Below are positions 47,528 through 56,460 of a stretch of DNA of 64,000 bases, in pieces. How positions within the stretch are numbered: position 1 is the stretch's first letter; every line of letters begins with the position of its first letter. The stretch lies in assembly GCF_001895025.1 (NCBI RefSeq), contig NZ_BCXI01000007.1, positions 124,001 through 188,000 on the forward strand, read 5' to 3'. The DNA comes from Rhodococcus zopfii NBRC 100606 = JCM 9919 (GTDB taxonomy: Bacteria > Actinomycetota > Actinomycetes > Mycobacteriales > Mycobacteriaceae). The notes beneath the pieces were generated by a model. The model did no database searches, was not told the origin of the DNA, and saw nothing but the letters and a program-made list of their open reading frames with translations. The translations under genes and the position numbers were made by a program.

Positions 47528-48781
47528 GTGACGCTCTTCGAAAAGCTGATCATCGACGTCGATCCGCTGCGGACCGGTCGCGAGTTCCGATACCTGTTCC
47601 TCGCGCGTGTGGTGTCGCTGCTCGGGCTCGGCTTTCTCGTCGTCGCGGTCCCGGTGCAGGTGTATCAGGTCACCGGGTCGACCGCTCACGTCGCTGCCGT
47701 CTCGACGGTGCTCGGTATCGCCACCTTCGCCGCGACGTTCGCCGGCGGGGTGCTCGCGGACCGTTTCGACCGCCGCACGGTGATCGCCCTGGCCCGCGGC
47801 ACCGCGGGCGTCGCATTCGCTGTGCTCGCCGTGAACGCGTTCCTGCCCGACCCGCAACTGTGGGTGATCTACGCGGTGTCGGTGGCCGACGGCATCGCCG
47901 GAGGGATCTCCGCGACCGCGCTGATGGCGGTCACGCCCAGCCTCGTTCCGCGCGACAAACTCGCCGCGGCCGGGGCACTCATGGCGCTGACCGCGGATCT
48001 CGGCGCGATGATCGGGCCCGCACTCGGCGGTGTGGTCATCGCGGCCGGTGGGGTCGGGTCCGCGTACGTGTTCGCGGCCGCGGCGACCGCGGTGACGACG
48101 TTCTGCATCACGCGGTTGCCGTCGTTGCCACCCACGGGCGCCGTCGAAGAATCACCGCTCGAATCGGTCGTGAGCGGATTCCGGTTCGCGGTCCACAACC
48201 GGATCGTCGGCGGGGTTCTCGTCGCCGGGTTCGTCGCGATGTTGCTGTCCGGATGGGCGGTCCTGATTCCCGCGTTCGCCGACGAAGTGCTCGGGGTGGG
48301 CCCGTCGGTGGTCGGACTGCTGTACACGGCACCGGCCGTCGGTGCGGTGCTCGGGTCGGTGACCAGCGGGTGGACCGGTTCGGTCCGGTGGTCGGGCCGA
48401 GTCGTCTTCGTGCTCATGGCGATCTCGGCCGCCGGCCTCATCGGTGCGGGGGCTACGGGCATGCTCGTCGTCGCGCTGCTCGGCCTCGCGGCACACGGAT
48501 TCGGTGACTCGCTCTCCGACATCGTCCGGTACGCGACGGTGCAGATGCACACCCCGGACGACTATCGGGGTCGTATCGCCGCGGTGTGGTCGGCGCAGGT
48601 CACCGCCGGTGCGTCGGTCGGTGCGGTCGCGGCGGCCGCGGTCGCGTCGGTGGTGCCGATGTCCGCAGCCCTCGTCGCGTACGGCATTGCGGGACTCGTG
48701 GTCACCGCGATCCTCGCCGCCGCGCTGAAGAGCCTGCGACGCCTGGACGAGCAGGACCATACCCACCTCGCTCGTGCGTGA
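47528..48781 (+). CDS. EntS-like MFS siderophore exporter
   Basis: The 417-residue transporter has about twelve membrane helices and resembles enterobactin exporter EntS throughout: FRYLFLARVVSLLGLGFLVVAVPVQ at the start, GGVLADRFDRRTVIALARGT in the first loop, DKLAAAGALMALTADLGAMIGPALGG and YRGRIAAVWSAQ. It should export the finished siderophore across the membrane. The GTG at 47528 lies ten bases after the carrier-protein stop with a GCGGAG site. It is the last clear biosynthesis/export gene of the operon. A long hairpin overlaps its stop. Confidence 0.9.
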   Translation: MTLFEKLIIDVDPLRTGREFRYLFLARVVSLLGLGFLVVAVPVQVYQVTGSTAHVAAVSTVLGIATFAATFAGGVLADRFDRRTVIALARGTAGVAFAVLAVNAFLPDPQLWVIYAVSVADGIAGGISATALMAVTPSLVPRDKLAAAGALMALTADLGAMIGPALGGVVIAAGGVGSAYVFAAAATAVTTFCITRLPSLPPTGAVEESPLESVVSGFRFAVHNRIVGGVLVAGFVAMLLSGWAVLIPAFADEVLGVGPSVVGLLYTAPAVGAVLGSVTSGWTGSVRWSGRVVFVLMAISAAGLIGAGATGMLVVALLGLAAHGFGDSLSDIVRYATVQMHTPDDYRGRIAAVWSAQVTAGASVGAVAAAAVASVVPMSAALVAYGIAGLVVTAILAAALKSLRRLDEQDHTHLARA

Positions 48782-48816
48782 TTTCGGTAGCGCACGCTGC
48801 CGAAACCACGCACGAG
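48771..48816. terminator. Long inverted repeat at end of exporter gene
   Basis: Arms 48771-48792 and 48795-48816 are near-perfect complements about 22 bp long with a tiny loop. The repeat begins within the last codons of the exporter gene and probably terminates the siderophore operon. Confidence 0.7.
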
Positions 48817-48957
48817 TAACGCGGGGGGTGGCCGAAACCGACACCCCGGGTCGGTGTTCCGCACCGCATGTCGCCGTGACGCTCGTAGTGCCCGGAGAAG
48901 TCGGCTCCGGGCCTTCGGGCGGCCCCGCCCGGAGAACCACGAGGGCAGGCGAATCAC

Positions 48958-50526
48958 ATGGCGTATCCACAACATTCCGAGTCGGGCTCGATGCGGCGGA
49001 CCGCCGCGGTGGTGACCCTGGCGCTGACGACGGTCCTGGCTGCCGGTTTCGCTTCGGCCGGTGAGGCTTTCGCAGCGGATCCGGAAGCGGCAGCGGACGC
49101 GGGGGAGATCCCGGCCGGCCTCGAAATCTTCTACGGTCAGCAGATCGAGTGGGGTTCGTGCGACGGTTACAGCACCGACGGATCGGACCTGAGTGCCCTC
49201 GAGTGCGCGAAGGTGAACGTGCCCGTCGACTACGAGGACCCGGCGGGGCAGACCGCGCAGATCGCGCTGTCCCGGATGCCCGCGGCGGGGGAGAAGATCG
49301 GATCGCTGCTCGTCAATCCGGGTGGGCCCGGGGCGTCCGGGCTCGGGATGGCCGTCGCCGGCACCGGCACCCCGCTCGCCGAGCACTTCGACGTCGTCGG
49401 GTTCGACCCGCGCGGTATCGGAGCGTCGACGCCGCAGATCGTGTGCCTGACCGCCGAGGAGAAGGACGAACAGCGGTCCGAAACCGGCGACCAGAGCCCC
49501 GACACCGTTGCCGAGGCGGAGCAGGAGGCGCAGGAGTTCGCGGCGCAGTGCGCCGAACGGACCGGGACGGACCTGCTCGCGAACGTCGGCACCAGGGATG
49601 TCGCGAGGGACATGGACGTCATCCGCGCGGTGCTCGGAGACCGGCAGCTCACCTATCTCGGCTACTCGTACGGCACCCGGCTCGGCACGGTCTACGCGGA
49701 ACAGTTCCCGCAGAACGTGCGCGCGATGGTGCTCGACGGCGCGCTCGATCCTCAGCAGGATTTCGCCGAGCAGATGCTCGAGCAGATGACCGGCTTCCAG
49801 CAGGCGTTCGACAGTTTCGCCGAGCGCTGCACGACCCTCACGGGCTGCCCCCTCGGCGCCGATCCGGCGGCGTCGGTGCAGCGGTTCCGCGAACTCGTCG
49901 CACCTCTCCTCGACAGCCCGGCCACCACCGCGGACGGGCGCGGCCTGAGCTACGGGGATGCGATGACCGGGGTGATCGCGGCCCTGTACTCGCCAGCCGG
50001 CTGGGAGCCGTTGATGGCGGGACTCGACGAGCTGACGGCGGGCAACGGCGACACGCTGCAGATGTTCGCGGACCTGTACCAGGGCCGGTCCGCCGACGGC
50101 ACCTACTCGAACTCGGCCGAGGCACTGACGGCTGTGCGGTGCGTCGACGATCCGGTCACGACGGACCGGACGGCACTCGGTGAGCTCGACACGCAGATAC
50201 GCGAGGCCGCGCCGTTCCTCGACGACGGCCACGGCACGGGTGAAGCACCGCTCGACCCGTGCGCGTTCTGGCCGGTGCCGACGACGAGCAGCCCGCACAC
50301 CGTCGACGCGCCGGGCCTGGCTCCGGTGCTGGTGGTGTCCACCACCGAGGACCCGGCCACGCCCTATCAGGCGGGTGTCGACCTGGCGGATCAGCTCGAC
50401 GGTGTCCTGGTCACCTACCGTGGCACCCAGCACGGAGTCGTCCTGAGCGGGCAGTGGTGTGTCGACAAGCCGGTCGTGTCCTATCTCGTCGACCTGACCG
50501 TGCCGGAGGGCGATCTCACCTGCTGA
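48958..50526 (+). CDS. Secreted alpha/beta hydrolase, S33 tripeptidyl-aminopeptidase-like
   Basis: The 522-residue protein has a signal peptide (about residues 1-40; RRTAAVVTLALTTVLAAGFASA). The alpha/beta-hydrolase domain contains LLVNPGGPGASGLGMA (oxyanion region), VVGFDPRGIGAST and the nucleophile elbow TYLGYSYGTRLGTVYAE. The C-terminal TAP-like domain holds the acid (STTEDPATPY) and His (GTQHGVVL). Streptomyces relatives are secreted tripeptidyl aminopeptidases. It sits between the siderophore exporter and the siderophore-interacting protein but is separated from both by terminators. It could process or hydrolyse a peptide siderophore outside the membrane, but this is only positional inference. 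It is unlikely to be the missing cytosolic thioesterase. Confidence 0.88.
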   Translation: MAYPQHSESGSMRRTAAVVTLALTTVLAAGFASAGEAFAADPEAAADAGEIPAGLEIFYGQQIEWGSCDGYSTDGSDLSALECAKVNVPVDYEDPAGQTAQIALSRMPAAGEKIGSLLVNPGGPGASGLGMAVAGTGTPLAEHFDVVGFDPRGIGASTPQIVCLTAEEKDEQRSETGDQSPDTVAEAEQEAQEFAAQCAERTGTDLLANVGTRDVARDMDVIRAVLGDRQLTYLGYSYGTRLGTVYAEQFPQNVRAMVLDGALDPQQDFAEQMLEQMTGFQQAFDSFAERCTTLTGCPLGADPAASVQRFRELVAPLLDSPATTADGRGLSYGDAMTGVIAALYSPAGWEPLMAGLDELTAGNGDTLQMFADLYQGRSADGTYSNSAEALTAVRCVDDPVTTDRTALGELDTQIREAAPFLDDGHGTGEAPLDPCAFWPVPTTSSPHTVDAPGLAPVLVVSTTEDPATPYQAGVDLADQLDGVLVTYRGTQHGVVLSGQWCVDKPVVSYLVDLTVPEGDLTC

Positions 50527-50547
50527 TCGGTGCTCCCATTCGATGCA

Positions 50548-50585
50548 GACCGCCGGTCGCCCGTGGCAGCGGGCGACCGGCGGTC
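50548..50585. terminator. Terminator between S33 hydrolase and sip
   Basis: A perfect 16-bp stem (50548-50563 with 50570-50585) carries a six-base loop. It lies between convergent genes and can serve both. Confidence 0.8.
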
Positions 50586-50605
50586 GTGGATGCGACGGTG
50601 AGTTT

Positions 50606-51442
50606 TCAGTGCTCGTCGTCGTGCTCGCCGTCGACACGGTCGTGGTCGGCGGCCTTGCCGTAGCCGGTCTCGGACATGCCGATCCGCCAGTACCCGATGA
50701 CCAAGGTCGCCTTCCGGTCGAAACGAGCCTCGGCGCGCAGCCACTTGCGCATTGCCTGCACGGTCTTGGATTCGGCGGACACCCAGGCGAAACGTTTGAC
50801 GTCGCCCTCGGGGAGGGCCACCGCGGTCGCGGCGTCGAGCAGGTGGGTGGTGGTGCCCGCGGGGGCTCCGTTGCGGTGGACCCAGCGGATCTCGATGTCC
50901 GCGGGAGACGGCAGGTCCTGCTGCTCGTGTTCGTCGGCCACCTCGATCACGGCGACCCCGCGCGCGCCTTCGGGCAGGCGCTCGAGCATCCGGCCGATCG
51001 CCGGGAGAGCCGTCTCGTCGCCGACGATCAGGTACCAGTCCGCGACCGGCGCCACGACCCCGCCGCCCCCGGCGGCGCCGATCCGGTCGCCGGGCTGTGC
51101 GTGTTCGGCCCAGCCGCTGGCCAGGCCTTCGTCGCCGTGCTTGACGAAGTCGATGTCCATCTCGCCTGCGGCGGGATCGAGGCGCCGCACCGTGTAGGTG
51201 CGGATCATCTGCTTGACCGTCGGATCCGGCCAGAGCAGCCGGCCGGTGCCGTCGTTCCCGGGCAGGTCCAGGTCGCCGTTCTCCCGTGGGAAGACGAGTT
51301 TGATGTTGGGGACACGGGTGGGGTCCTTCGCGTAGACCTCGACGCCACGCCCGGCAAAGGTGATGCGGCGCATGTGCGGGGTGATGTCCACGACCCGTGC
51401 GACTTCGATGACAGCGGGCAACAGCCCGTCTTCGTTCGACAT
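50606..51442 (-). CDS. Siderophore-interacting protein (FAD-dependent ferric-siderophore reductase)
   Basis: The 278-residue protein has the SIP/ViuB layout: an FAD-binding barrel with [11 protein letters not shown] and [15 protein letters not shown], then an NAD(P)H-binding half with [19 protein letters not shown] and the C-terminal [21 protein letters not shown] enzymes reduce ferric siderophores in the cytoplasm to release iron. The ATG at 51442 is used; another in-frame ATG lies at 51448. An IdeR-like box sits 11 bases upstream, so the gene is probably iron-repressed with the rest of the locus. The C-terminus ends in an Asp/His-rich tail ([11 protein letters not shown]). Confidence 0.93.
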   Translation of the reverse strand: MSNEDGLLPAVIEVARVVDITPHMRRITFAGRGVEVYAKDPTRVPNIKLVFPRENGDLDLPGNDGTGRLLWPDPTVKQMIRTYTVRRLDPAAGEMDIDFVKHGDEGLASGWAEHAQPGDRIGAAGGGGVVAPVADWYLIVGDETALPAIGRMLERLPEGARGVAVIEVADEHEQQDLPSPADIEIRWVHRNGAPAGTTTHLLDAATAVALPEGDVKRFAWVSAESKTVQAMRKWLRAEARFDRKATLVIGYWRIGMSETGYGKAADHDRVDGEHDDEH

Positions 51443-51452
51443 GCCCATCACC

Positions 51453-51471
51453 TTAGGGCAGCCTGACCAAA
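51453..51471 (-). promoter_or_regulatory. IdeR/DtxR-like iron box upstream of sip
   Basis: TTAGGGCAGCCTGACCAAA (plus strand) matches 15 of 19 positions of the recalled IdeR consensus. It lies in the 54-base gap between the upstream exporter gene and the sip start. The core is less symmetric than the two other boxes. Confidence 0.65.
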
Positions 51472-51496
51472 TAAATGGGGGTGAGGCGGCGGGGGA

Positions 51497-52918
51497 TCAA
51501 CCTGCCGAGGCCGGACGGCGGGGGATCGTCGACGCCGCGACGGCGAGCGTGAGCGTCGCGACCAGCACCGCGGTGAACACCGGGTCGATCGACGCCGCGA
51601 CCTGCCCCGCATCCGGGGCGCCCGTGCCCCCGGCCGCCGCGTTGGCCAACGCCCCGAACACCGCGACCCCGACGGCGCTGCCCAGCCCGCGGGCGAACGC
51701 GTTCGCGCCGGTCGCGACGCCTCGTTCGGACCAGCCGACGCTCGCTTGCGCCGCGATCAGCGACGGGCTGGCGATCAGCCCCATCCCGAGGCCGATGAGC
51801 AGACAGCAGGCCGCGACGTGCCAGATCTGCGAGTGCACGTCGAGTCGCGTCAGCAGGACCGTGCCGGAGATCGCCGGTACCGCGCCGATCAGCGCGGTCG
51901 CCCGGAATCCCAACCGCAGATACAGCCGCCCCGACTGCGACGCCGCGACCGGCCAGCCGAGGGTCAGTGTCGCCAGGGTGAACCCGGCGACCAGCGCCGT
52001 CGTGCCGAGTGCTCCCTGCACGAACGCAGGAACGTACGACGTCAGACCCATCACCACCGCACCGACCAACGTGGCGACCGCGCTCGTCGACAACAGCACC
52101 CGCCGGGTGAACACCCACATCGGCAGGATCGGATCCGCGGCACGCCGCTCCACCAGGCCGAACACCGCGAACAACACGAGCGCCGACGTGAAGATCGCCA
52201 CGCTCGGCACCGACACCCACGACCACGCCTGGCCGCCTTCGAGCAGGCCGAGGATCAGCAGACCGGCCGCCAGCGCCAGTGCCGTCGCCCCCGCCCAGTC
52301 GATCCGCGAGCGTTCCGGCCGGTCCTCGGCCTGCGTCTCGTCGAAACTGCGGATCAGCACCCACGCCGCGAGCGCGCACAGCGGAAGGTTCACCCAGAAG
52401 ATCCAGCGCCAGGACACGAAGTCGGAGAAGATCCCGCCGATCGCGGGGCCGACGACCGAGGACATTCCCCACACGCTGGCGATATAGCCCTGCGCCTTGG
52501 CGCGCTCGGCAACGGTGTAGATGTCGCCGGCGATGGTTTGTGCCATCGGCAGCACAGCACCGGCGCCGATACCCTGCACCGCCCGGAACGCGATCAGCGC
52601 GGGCATGCTCCACGCCAGCGCGCACAGCAACGACCCGAGGGCGAACACCGCGATCCCGAACAGCAGGACCGGTTTGCGGCCGAACACGTCGGACAGCTTG
52701 CCGTACACCGGCACGAGTACCGCCTGCGTCAGCAGATAGCTCGAGAACAGCCACGGGAACTGCGTGAATCCGCCGAGCTCCGCAACGATCGTGGGGACGG
52801 CGGTCGCAAGGATGGTGCTCTCGAGCGCCACCAGCGCCGTCGCGAGCATCAGGGACAGCAGGATCGGACCGCGTTCCGACCGGAGCCCGACGTTCCCGTG
52901 TGCCGTTCCCGATGCCAT
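51497..52918 (-). CDS. MFS drug exporter, DHA2 (EmrB-like) family
   Basis: The 473-residue protein has about 14 membrane helices. Features are ALVALESTILATAVPTIVAELGG (motif D1 of DHA2 exporters), GKLSDVFGRKPVLLFG (motif A) and RAVQGIGAGAVLPMAQTIAGD (motif C region), plus WGMSSVVGPAIGGIFSDFVSWRWIFWVNLP. These proteins export drugs and cationic dyes by proton antiport. The ATG at 52918 has a GGGAGC site. It precedes sip on the same strand, but sip has its own iron box. A similar gene (emrB, Rv0783c) lies beyond purC-ptrB in M. tuberculosis as I recall, so this may belong to the core neighbourhood. Confidence 0.9.
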   Translation of the reverse strand: MASGTAHGNVGLRSERGPILLSLMLATALVALESTILATAVPTIVAELGGFTQFPWLFSSYLLTQAVLVPVYGKLSDVFGRKPVLLFGIAVFALGSLLCALAWSMPALIAFRAVQGIGAGAVLPMAQTIAGDIYTVAERAKAQGYIASVWGMSSVVGPAIGGIFSDFVSWRWIFWVNLPLCALAAWVLIRSFDETQAEDRPERSRIDWAGATALALAAGLLILGLLEGGQAWSWVSVPSVAIFTSALVLFAVFGLVERRAADPILPMWVFTRRVLLSTSAVATLVGAVVMGLTSYVPAFVQGALGTTALVAGFTLATLTLGWPVAASQSGRLYLRLGFRATALIGAVPAISGTVLLTRLDVHSQIWHVAACCLLIGLGMGLIASPSLIAAQASVGWSERGVATGANAFARGLGSAVGVAVFGALANAAAGGTGAPDAGQVAASIDPVFTAVLVATLTLAVAASTIPRRPASAG

Positions 52919-53019
52919 CGTGCTCCCGTCGCCGATCGGATCGCGTCCGAAGTGATCTCCGACATTGTGGTGGATGGGAGATATGCCACCGGCTTACCGT
53001 GTATGTCGCCTTCGAGCAC

Positions 53020-53025
53020 TAGGGT
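53020..53025 (+). promoter_or_regulatory. -10 hexamer TAGGGT, purC
   Basis: TAGGGT ends six bases before the GTG of purC, suggesting a leaderless purC-ptrB transcript. Confidence 0.45.
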
Positions 53026-53031
53026 GGCACC

Positions 53032-53922
53032 GTGCGTCCTTCACTCGAGTCCTACTCCCACCTCGCCGGCGGCAAGGTCCGCGACCTGTATGTCATCGAC
53101 GACGAGCACCTGCTGCTCGTGGCCAGCGACCGGATCTCGGCCTACGACCACGTGCTCGCCACCCCGATCCCCGACAAGGGCCGGGTCCTCACCGCGATGA
53201 GCGTGTTCTTCTTCAACCTGCTCGACGCGAACAACCATCTCGCCGGTGAACCCGACGACGAACGCATCCCCGAAGACCTCCTCGGTCGTGCACTGGTCGT
53301 CAAGCGGCTGCAGATGGTGCCCGTCGAATGCGTTGCCCGTGGCTACCTCACCGGATCCGGTCTGCTCGATTACCAGGCCACCGGCTCCGTGTGCGGGGTG
53401 AAGCTGCCCGATGGCCTCGTCGAGGCGAGCCGCCTGCCGGAACCGATCTTCACCCCGGCCACGAAGGCCGACCTGGGCGACCACGACGAGAACATCAGCT
53501 TCGAGGCAGTGGCCGAGAAGGTCGGCCTCAATCTCGCGATGAAGCTGCGCCAGGACACCCTCGACATCTACGACCGCGCCTCGATGTACGCATCCGAGCG
53601 CGGCATCCTCCTCGCCGACACCAAGTTCGAGTTCGGGCTCGACAAGGCCGGCAACCTGGTGCTCGCGGACGAGGTGCTCACCCCGGATTCGTCCCGCTAT
53701 TGGCCGGCCGAGGAGTACACGGAAGGCAAGGTGCAGGCGAGCTTCGACAAGCAGATCGTCCGCAACTGGCTGACCGGACCGGAATCCGGCTGGGACCGCA
53801 AGTCCGATACCCCGCCGCCGGCGCTTCCGCAGCACGTCGTCGACAAGACCCGTGCACGCTACATCGAGGCGTACGAGCGGATCTCCGGGCTGTCGTTCGA
53901 CGACTGGATCGGGGGACAGTGA
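53032..53922 (+). CDS. purC: SAICAR synthetase
   Basis: The 296-residue enzyme joins aspartate to CAIR in purine synthesis. Diagnostic segments are [50 protein letters not shown], the PurC signature region [18 protein letters not shown], and [13 protein letters not shown] with [14 protein letters not shown]. The GTG at 53032 gives the usual N-terminus. The stop overlaps the peptidase start (GTGATG), so the two genes are coupled, as purC and ptrB are neighbours in mycobacteria. Its product is processed by PurB, encoded at the other side of the siderophore locus. Confidence 0.96.
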   Translation: MRPSLESYSHLAGGKVRDLYVIDDEHLLLVASDRISAYDHVLATPIPDKGRVLTAMSVFFFNLLDANNHLAGEPDDERIPEDLLGRALVVKRLQMVPVECVARGYLTGSGLLDYQATGSVCGVKLPDGLVEASRLPEPIFTPATKADLGDHDENISFEAVAEKVGLNLAMKLRQDTLDIYDRASMYASERGILLADTKFEFGLDKAGNLVLADEVLTPDSSRYWPAEEYTEGKVQASFDKQIVRNWLTGPESGWDRKSDTPPPALPQHVVDKTRARYIEAYERISGLSFDDWIGGQ

Positions 53923-56063
53923 TGCCGGAGTCGGCACCCCTGTCGGCGCCCCCGGTCGCCAAGACGGTTCCGTTCGAGCGCACCCACCACGGGCACACCT
54001 TCGTCGACGAGTACGAATGGTTGCGCGACAAGGAGAGTCCCGAGGTCGTCGCGTATCTCGAGGCCGAGAACGCGTGGACCGACCAGCAGACCGCCGATCT
54101 GGCGCCGTTGCGCGGGAAGATCTTCGACGAGATCAAGTCGCGCACGCAGGAAACCGACATGTCGGTGCCGACCCGACTCGGCGACTGGTGGTACTACGCC
54201 CGCACCGCCGAGGGCAAGCAGTACGGGATCCAGTGCCGCTGCCCGATCTCCGGGCCCGACGACTGGACGCCGCCGGAACCGGCTCCGGGTGTCGAACTGC
54301 CCGGCGAGCAGATCCTGCTCGACGGCAACGCCGAAGCCGAGGGACACGAGTTCTTCTCCGTCGGCGCGTTCTCGATCAGCCACGACGGCACGTTGCTCGC
54401 CTACTCCACCGACGTCGTCGGCGACGAGCGATACACGCTGCGGTTCAAGAACCTCCTCACCGGTGAACTCCTGCCCGACGAGATTCCCGGCACCGCACCG
54501 GGCGCGACGTGGGCGATCGACCACAGTCACGTCTTCTATCTCACCGTCGACGAATCGTGGCGGCCGGACACGGTGTGGCGGCACCGCCTCGGCACCGACC
54601 GCACCGAGGACGTGAAGGTCTTCCACGAACCCGACGAGCGGTACTGGGTGTCGGTGGGTTCGACCCGCAGCGAAAAGTACCTGATGATCTGGGTCGGGTC
54701 GAAGATCACCACCGAGGGCTGGGTTCTCGAATCCGGCAACCCGACAGGCGAATTCCGGGTGCTGCTGCCCCGGCGCGAGGGTGTCGAGTACGGCGCCGAG
54801 CACGCGGTCGTCGCGGGCGAGGACCGATTCCTGGTGCTGCACAACGACGTCGACCCCGAATCGGGGGTGAAGGCGGAGAACTTCGTGCTCGCCGAGGCGC
54901 CCGTCGCCGACCCGTCTGCGCTGCGCACCCTCATCGCGCACCGCGACGACGTGCGACTCGAGGACGTCGACGCGTTCGCCGGCCATCTCGTGCTCGGCTA
55001 CCGTCGTGAGGCGCTGACCCGGCTCGCGGTGTGGCCGCTGACCGCCGACGGCTACGGCCAACTCACCGAACTCGAATTCGACGAGGAACTGTTCTCCGTC
55101 GGCCCCGGCGCGAACCCCGAATGGCATCAGCCGACGTTGCGACTCGGATTCACGTCGTTCATCACCCCGAGCCGCGTCTACGACCGCGTCGTCGCGACCG
55201 GCGAGATGCTGCTGCGCAAGGCGCAGCCGGTGCTCGGCGAGTTCGATCCGACCGCCTACGAGCAACACCGCGATTGGGCGGTCGCGCAGGACGGCACCAG
55301 AATCCCGCTGTCGATCGTGCGGCGCAAGGATCTTCCGGACGGTCCCGCGCCGACGCTGCTCTACGGCTACGGCTCGTACGAGGCGAGCATCGACCCCGGT
55401 TTCTCGGTGGCGCGGCTGTCGCTGCTCGACCGCGGCATGGTGTTCGCCGTCGCGCACGTGCGCGGCGGCGGCGAGATGGGCCGCCACTGGTACGAGAACG
55501 GCAAGACCCTCGCGAAGAAGAACACCTTCACCGACTTCGTCGCGTGCGCGCAGCACCTGATCGACACGGGGGTGACCGCCGCGGATCGTCTCGTCGCGGA
55601 CGGCGGCAGCGCCGGCGGTCTGCTCATGGGTGCGGTCGCGAACCTCGCACCGGAGTTGTTCACCGGCATCCTGGCGAACGTGCCGTTCGTCGATCCGCTC
55701 ACCTCGATCCTCGATCCGTCGCTGCCGCTGACGGTGATCGAGTGGGACGAGTGGGGCAACCCCCTCGACAACCCCGAGGTGTACGAGTACATGCGCTCGT
55801 ACAGCCCGTACGAGAATGTCGAGGCCAAGGATTATCCCGCGATCCTTGCGATCACCAGCATCAACGACACCCGGGTGCTGTACGTCGAACCGGCCAAGTG
55901 GGTCGCCAAGCTGCGTGCCACCAAGACCGGCGACGCACCGCTGCTCCTCAAGACGGAGATGAGCGCCGGGCACGGCGGCGTCTCCGGTCGCTACGAGAAG
56001 TGGCGTGAGGTGGCGTTCGAGTTCGCGTGGGTGCTCGCCACGTCGGGGGCGTATCGCCCCTGA
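53922..56063 (+). CDS. ptrB: Prolyl oligopeptidase family protease (protease II / oligopeptidase B)
   Basis: The 713-residue S9 peptidase has an N-terminal beta-propeller (about 70-420) and a C-terminal alpha/beta-hydrolase domain. The nucleophile is in VADGGSAGGLLMGA, the catalytic Asp in SINDTRVLY and the His in MSAGHGGVSGR. YGYGSYEASIDP and HVRGGGEMGRHWYENGK are typical of oligopeptidase B, which cleaves peptides after basic residues. The ATG at 53922 overlaps the purC stop; a GTG at 53919 is an alternative. The gene is intact, whereas in M. tuberculosis the homologue is, as I recall, split into ptrBa and ptrBb. It has no signal peptide. Confidence 0.94.
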   Translation: MPESAPLSAPPVAKTVPFERTHHGHTFVDEYEWLRDKESPEVVAYLEAENAWTDQQTADLAPLRGKIFDEIKSRTQETDMSVPTRLGDWWYYARTAEGKQYGIQCRCPISGPDDWTPPEPAPGVELPGEQILLDGNAEAEGHEFFSVGAFSISHDGTLLAYSTDVVGDERYTLRFKNLLTGELLPDEIPGTAPGATWAIDHSHVFYLTVDESWRPDTVWRHRLGTDRTEDVKVFHEPDERYWVSVGSTRSEKYLMIWVGSKITTEGWVLESGNPTGEFRVLLPRREGVEYGAEHAVVAGEDRFLVLHNDVDPESGVKAENFVLAEAPVADPSALRTLIAHRDDVRLEDVDAFAGHLVLGYRREALTRLAVWPLTADGYGQLTELEFDEELFSVGPGANPEWHQPTLRLGFTSFITPSRVYDRVVATGEMLLRKAQPVLGEFDPTAYEQHRDWAVAQDGTRIPLSIVRRKDLPDGPAPTLLYGYGSYEASIDPGFSVARLSLLDRGMVFAVAHVRGGGEMGRHWYENGKTLAKKNTFTDFVACAQHLIDTGVTAADRLVADGGSAGGLLMGAVANLAPELFTGILANVPFVDPLTSILDPSLPLTVIEWDEWGNPLDNPEVYEYMRSYSPYENVEAKDYPAILAITSINDTRVLYVEPAKWVAKLRATKTGDAPLLLKTEMSAGHGGVSGRYEKWREVAFEFAWVLATSGAYRP

Positions 56064-56080
56064 CGTTTCGTTCGGCACAT

Positions 56081-56112
56081 CGGCCGTCGTCGCGACTTCG
56101 CGACGACGGCCG
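56081..56112 (+). terminator. Terminator after ptrB
   Basis: A perfect 14-bp GC-rich stem (56081-56094 with 56099-56112) has a four-base loop, 18 bases after the ptrB stop. Confidence 0.8.
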
Positions 56113-56300
56113 TCGGCATTTCTGCCCTGCGGTCGGCCGCGCGCCGGCGCTTCGGGTCCGGCCCGCACACCGTCTAGGTATCCCACCTACCGGAGACCCA
56201 TCCTTGCGCGCACCGGCTCCGAATCTCCGACAGACGCTCACAAGAGCGTTTGCGCGTCGGCCCCTGCCGACGCGGCGAGAACGAGTAAGGAGAAGTCTTC

Positions 56301-56390
56301 ATGCGTGCCCTGATCGAAGCCGCTTTCGTCGCCGTCCACACCCCCCTCGTCGAGGCCTACACCTGGCTCCTCTCGGTAGTTCCGATGTAA
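56301..56390 (+). CDS. Possible 29-residue hydrophobic peptide
   Basis: An ATG at 56301 opens 29 codons (start MRALIEAAFVAVH, end TWLLSVVPM) and stops at TAA 56388-56390. TAAGGAGAAG at 56286-56295 is one of the best ribosome sites in the window, spaced five bases from the ATG. The peptide is mostly hydrophobic with one Arg and two Glu, so it could be a short membrane or amphipathic helix. A hairpin follows 18 bases after the stop. The 237 bases upstream, after the ptrB terminator, could hold its promoter. I do not recognise a family. It might be a leader or a small protein linked to the neighbouring transport system. Confidence 0.5.
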   Translation: MRALIEAAFVAVHTPLVEAYTWLLSVVPM

Positions 56391-56407
56391 GCGCGAGCCC
56401 ACGCTTC

Positions 56408-56460
56408 CGGGTGATGGGAACCTTCGACCGGTCAGACCGAATATCGTTTCCCATCACCCG
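56408..56460. terminator. Hairpin between small peptide gene and response regulator
   Basis: Arms 56408-56420 and 56448-56460 are a perfect 13-bp match around a 27-base loop. The hairpin lies between convergent units. Its right arm is also read as codons near the end of the response regulator. Confidence 0.6.

Noticed and set aside
48958-50526. The S33-type hydrolase as the missing NRPS thioesterase
   Set aside because: It has a signal peptide and a TAP-like C-terminal domain, so it should act outside the cytoplasm, and terminators separate it from the synthetase operon.
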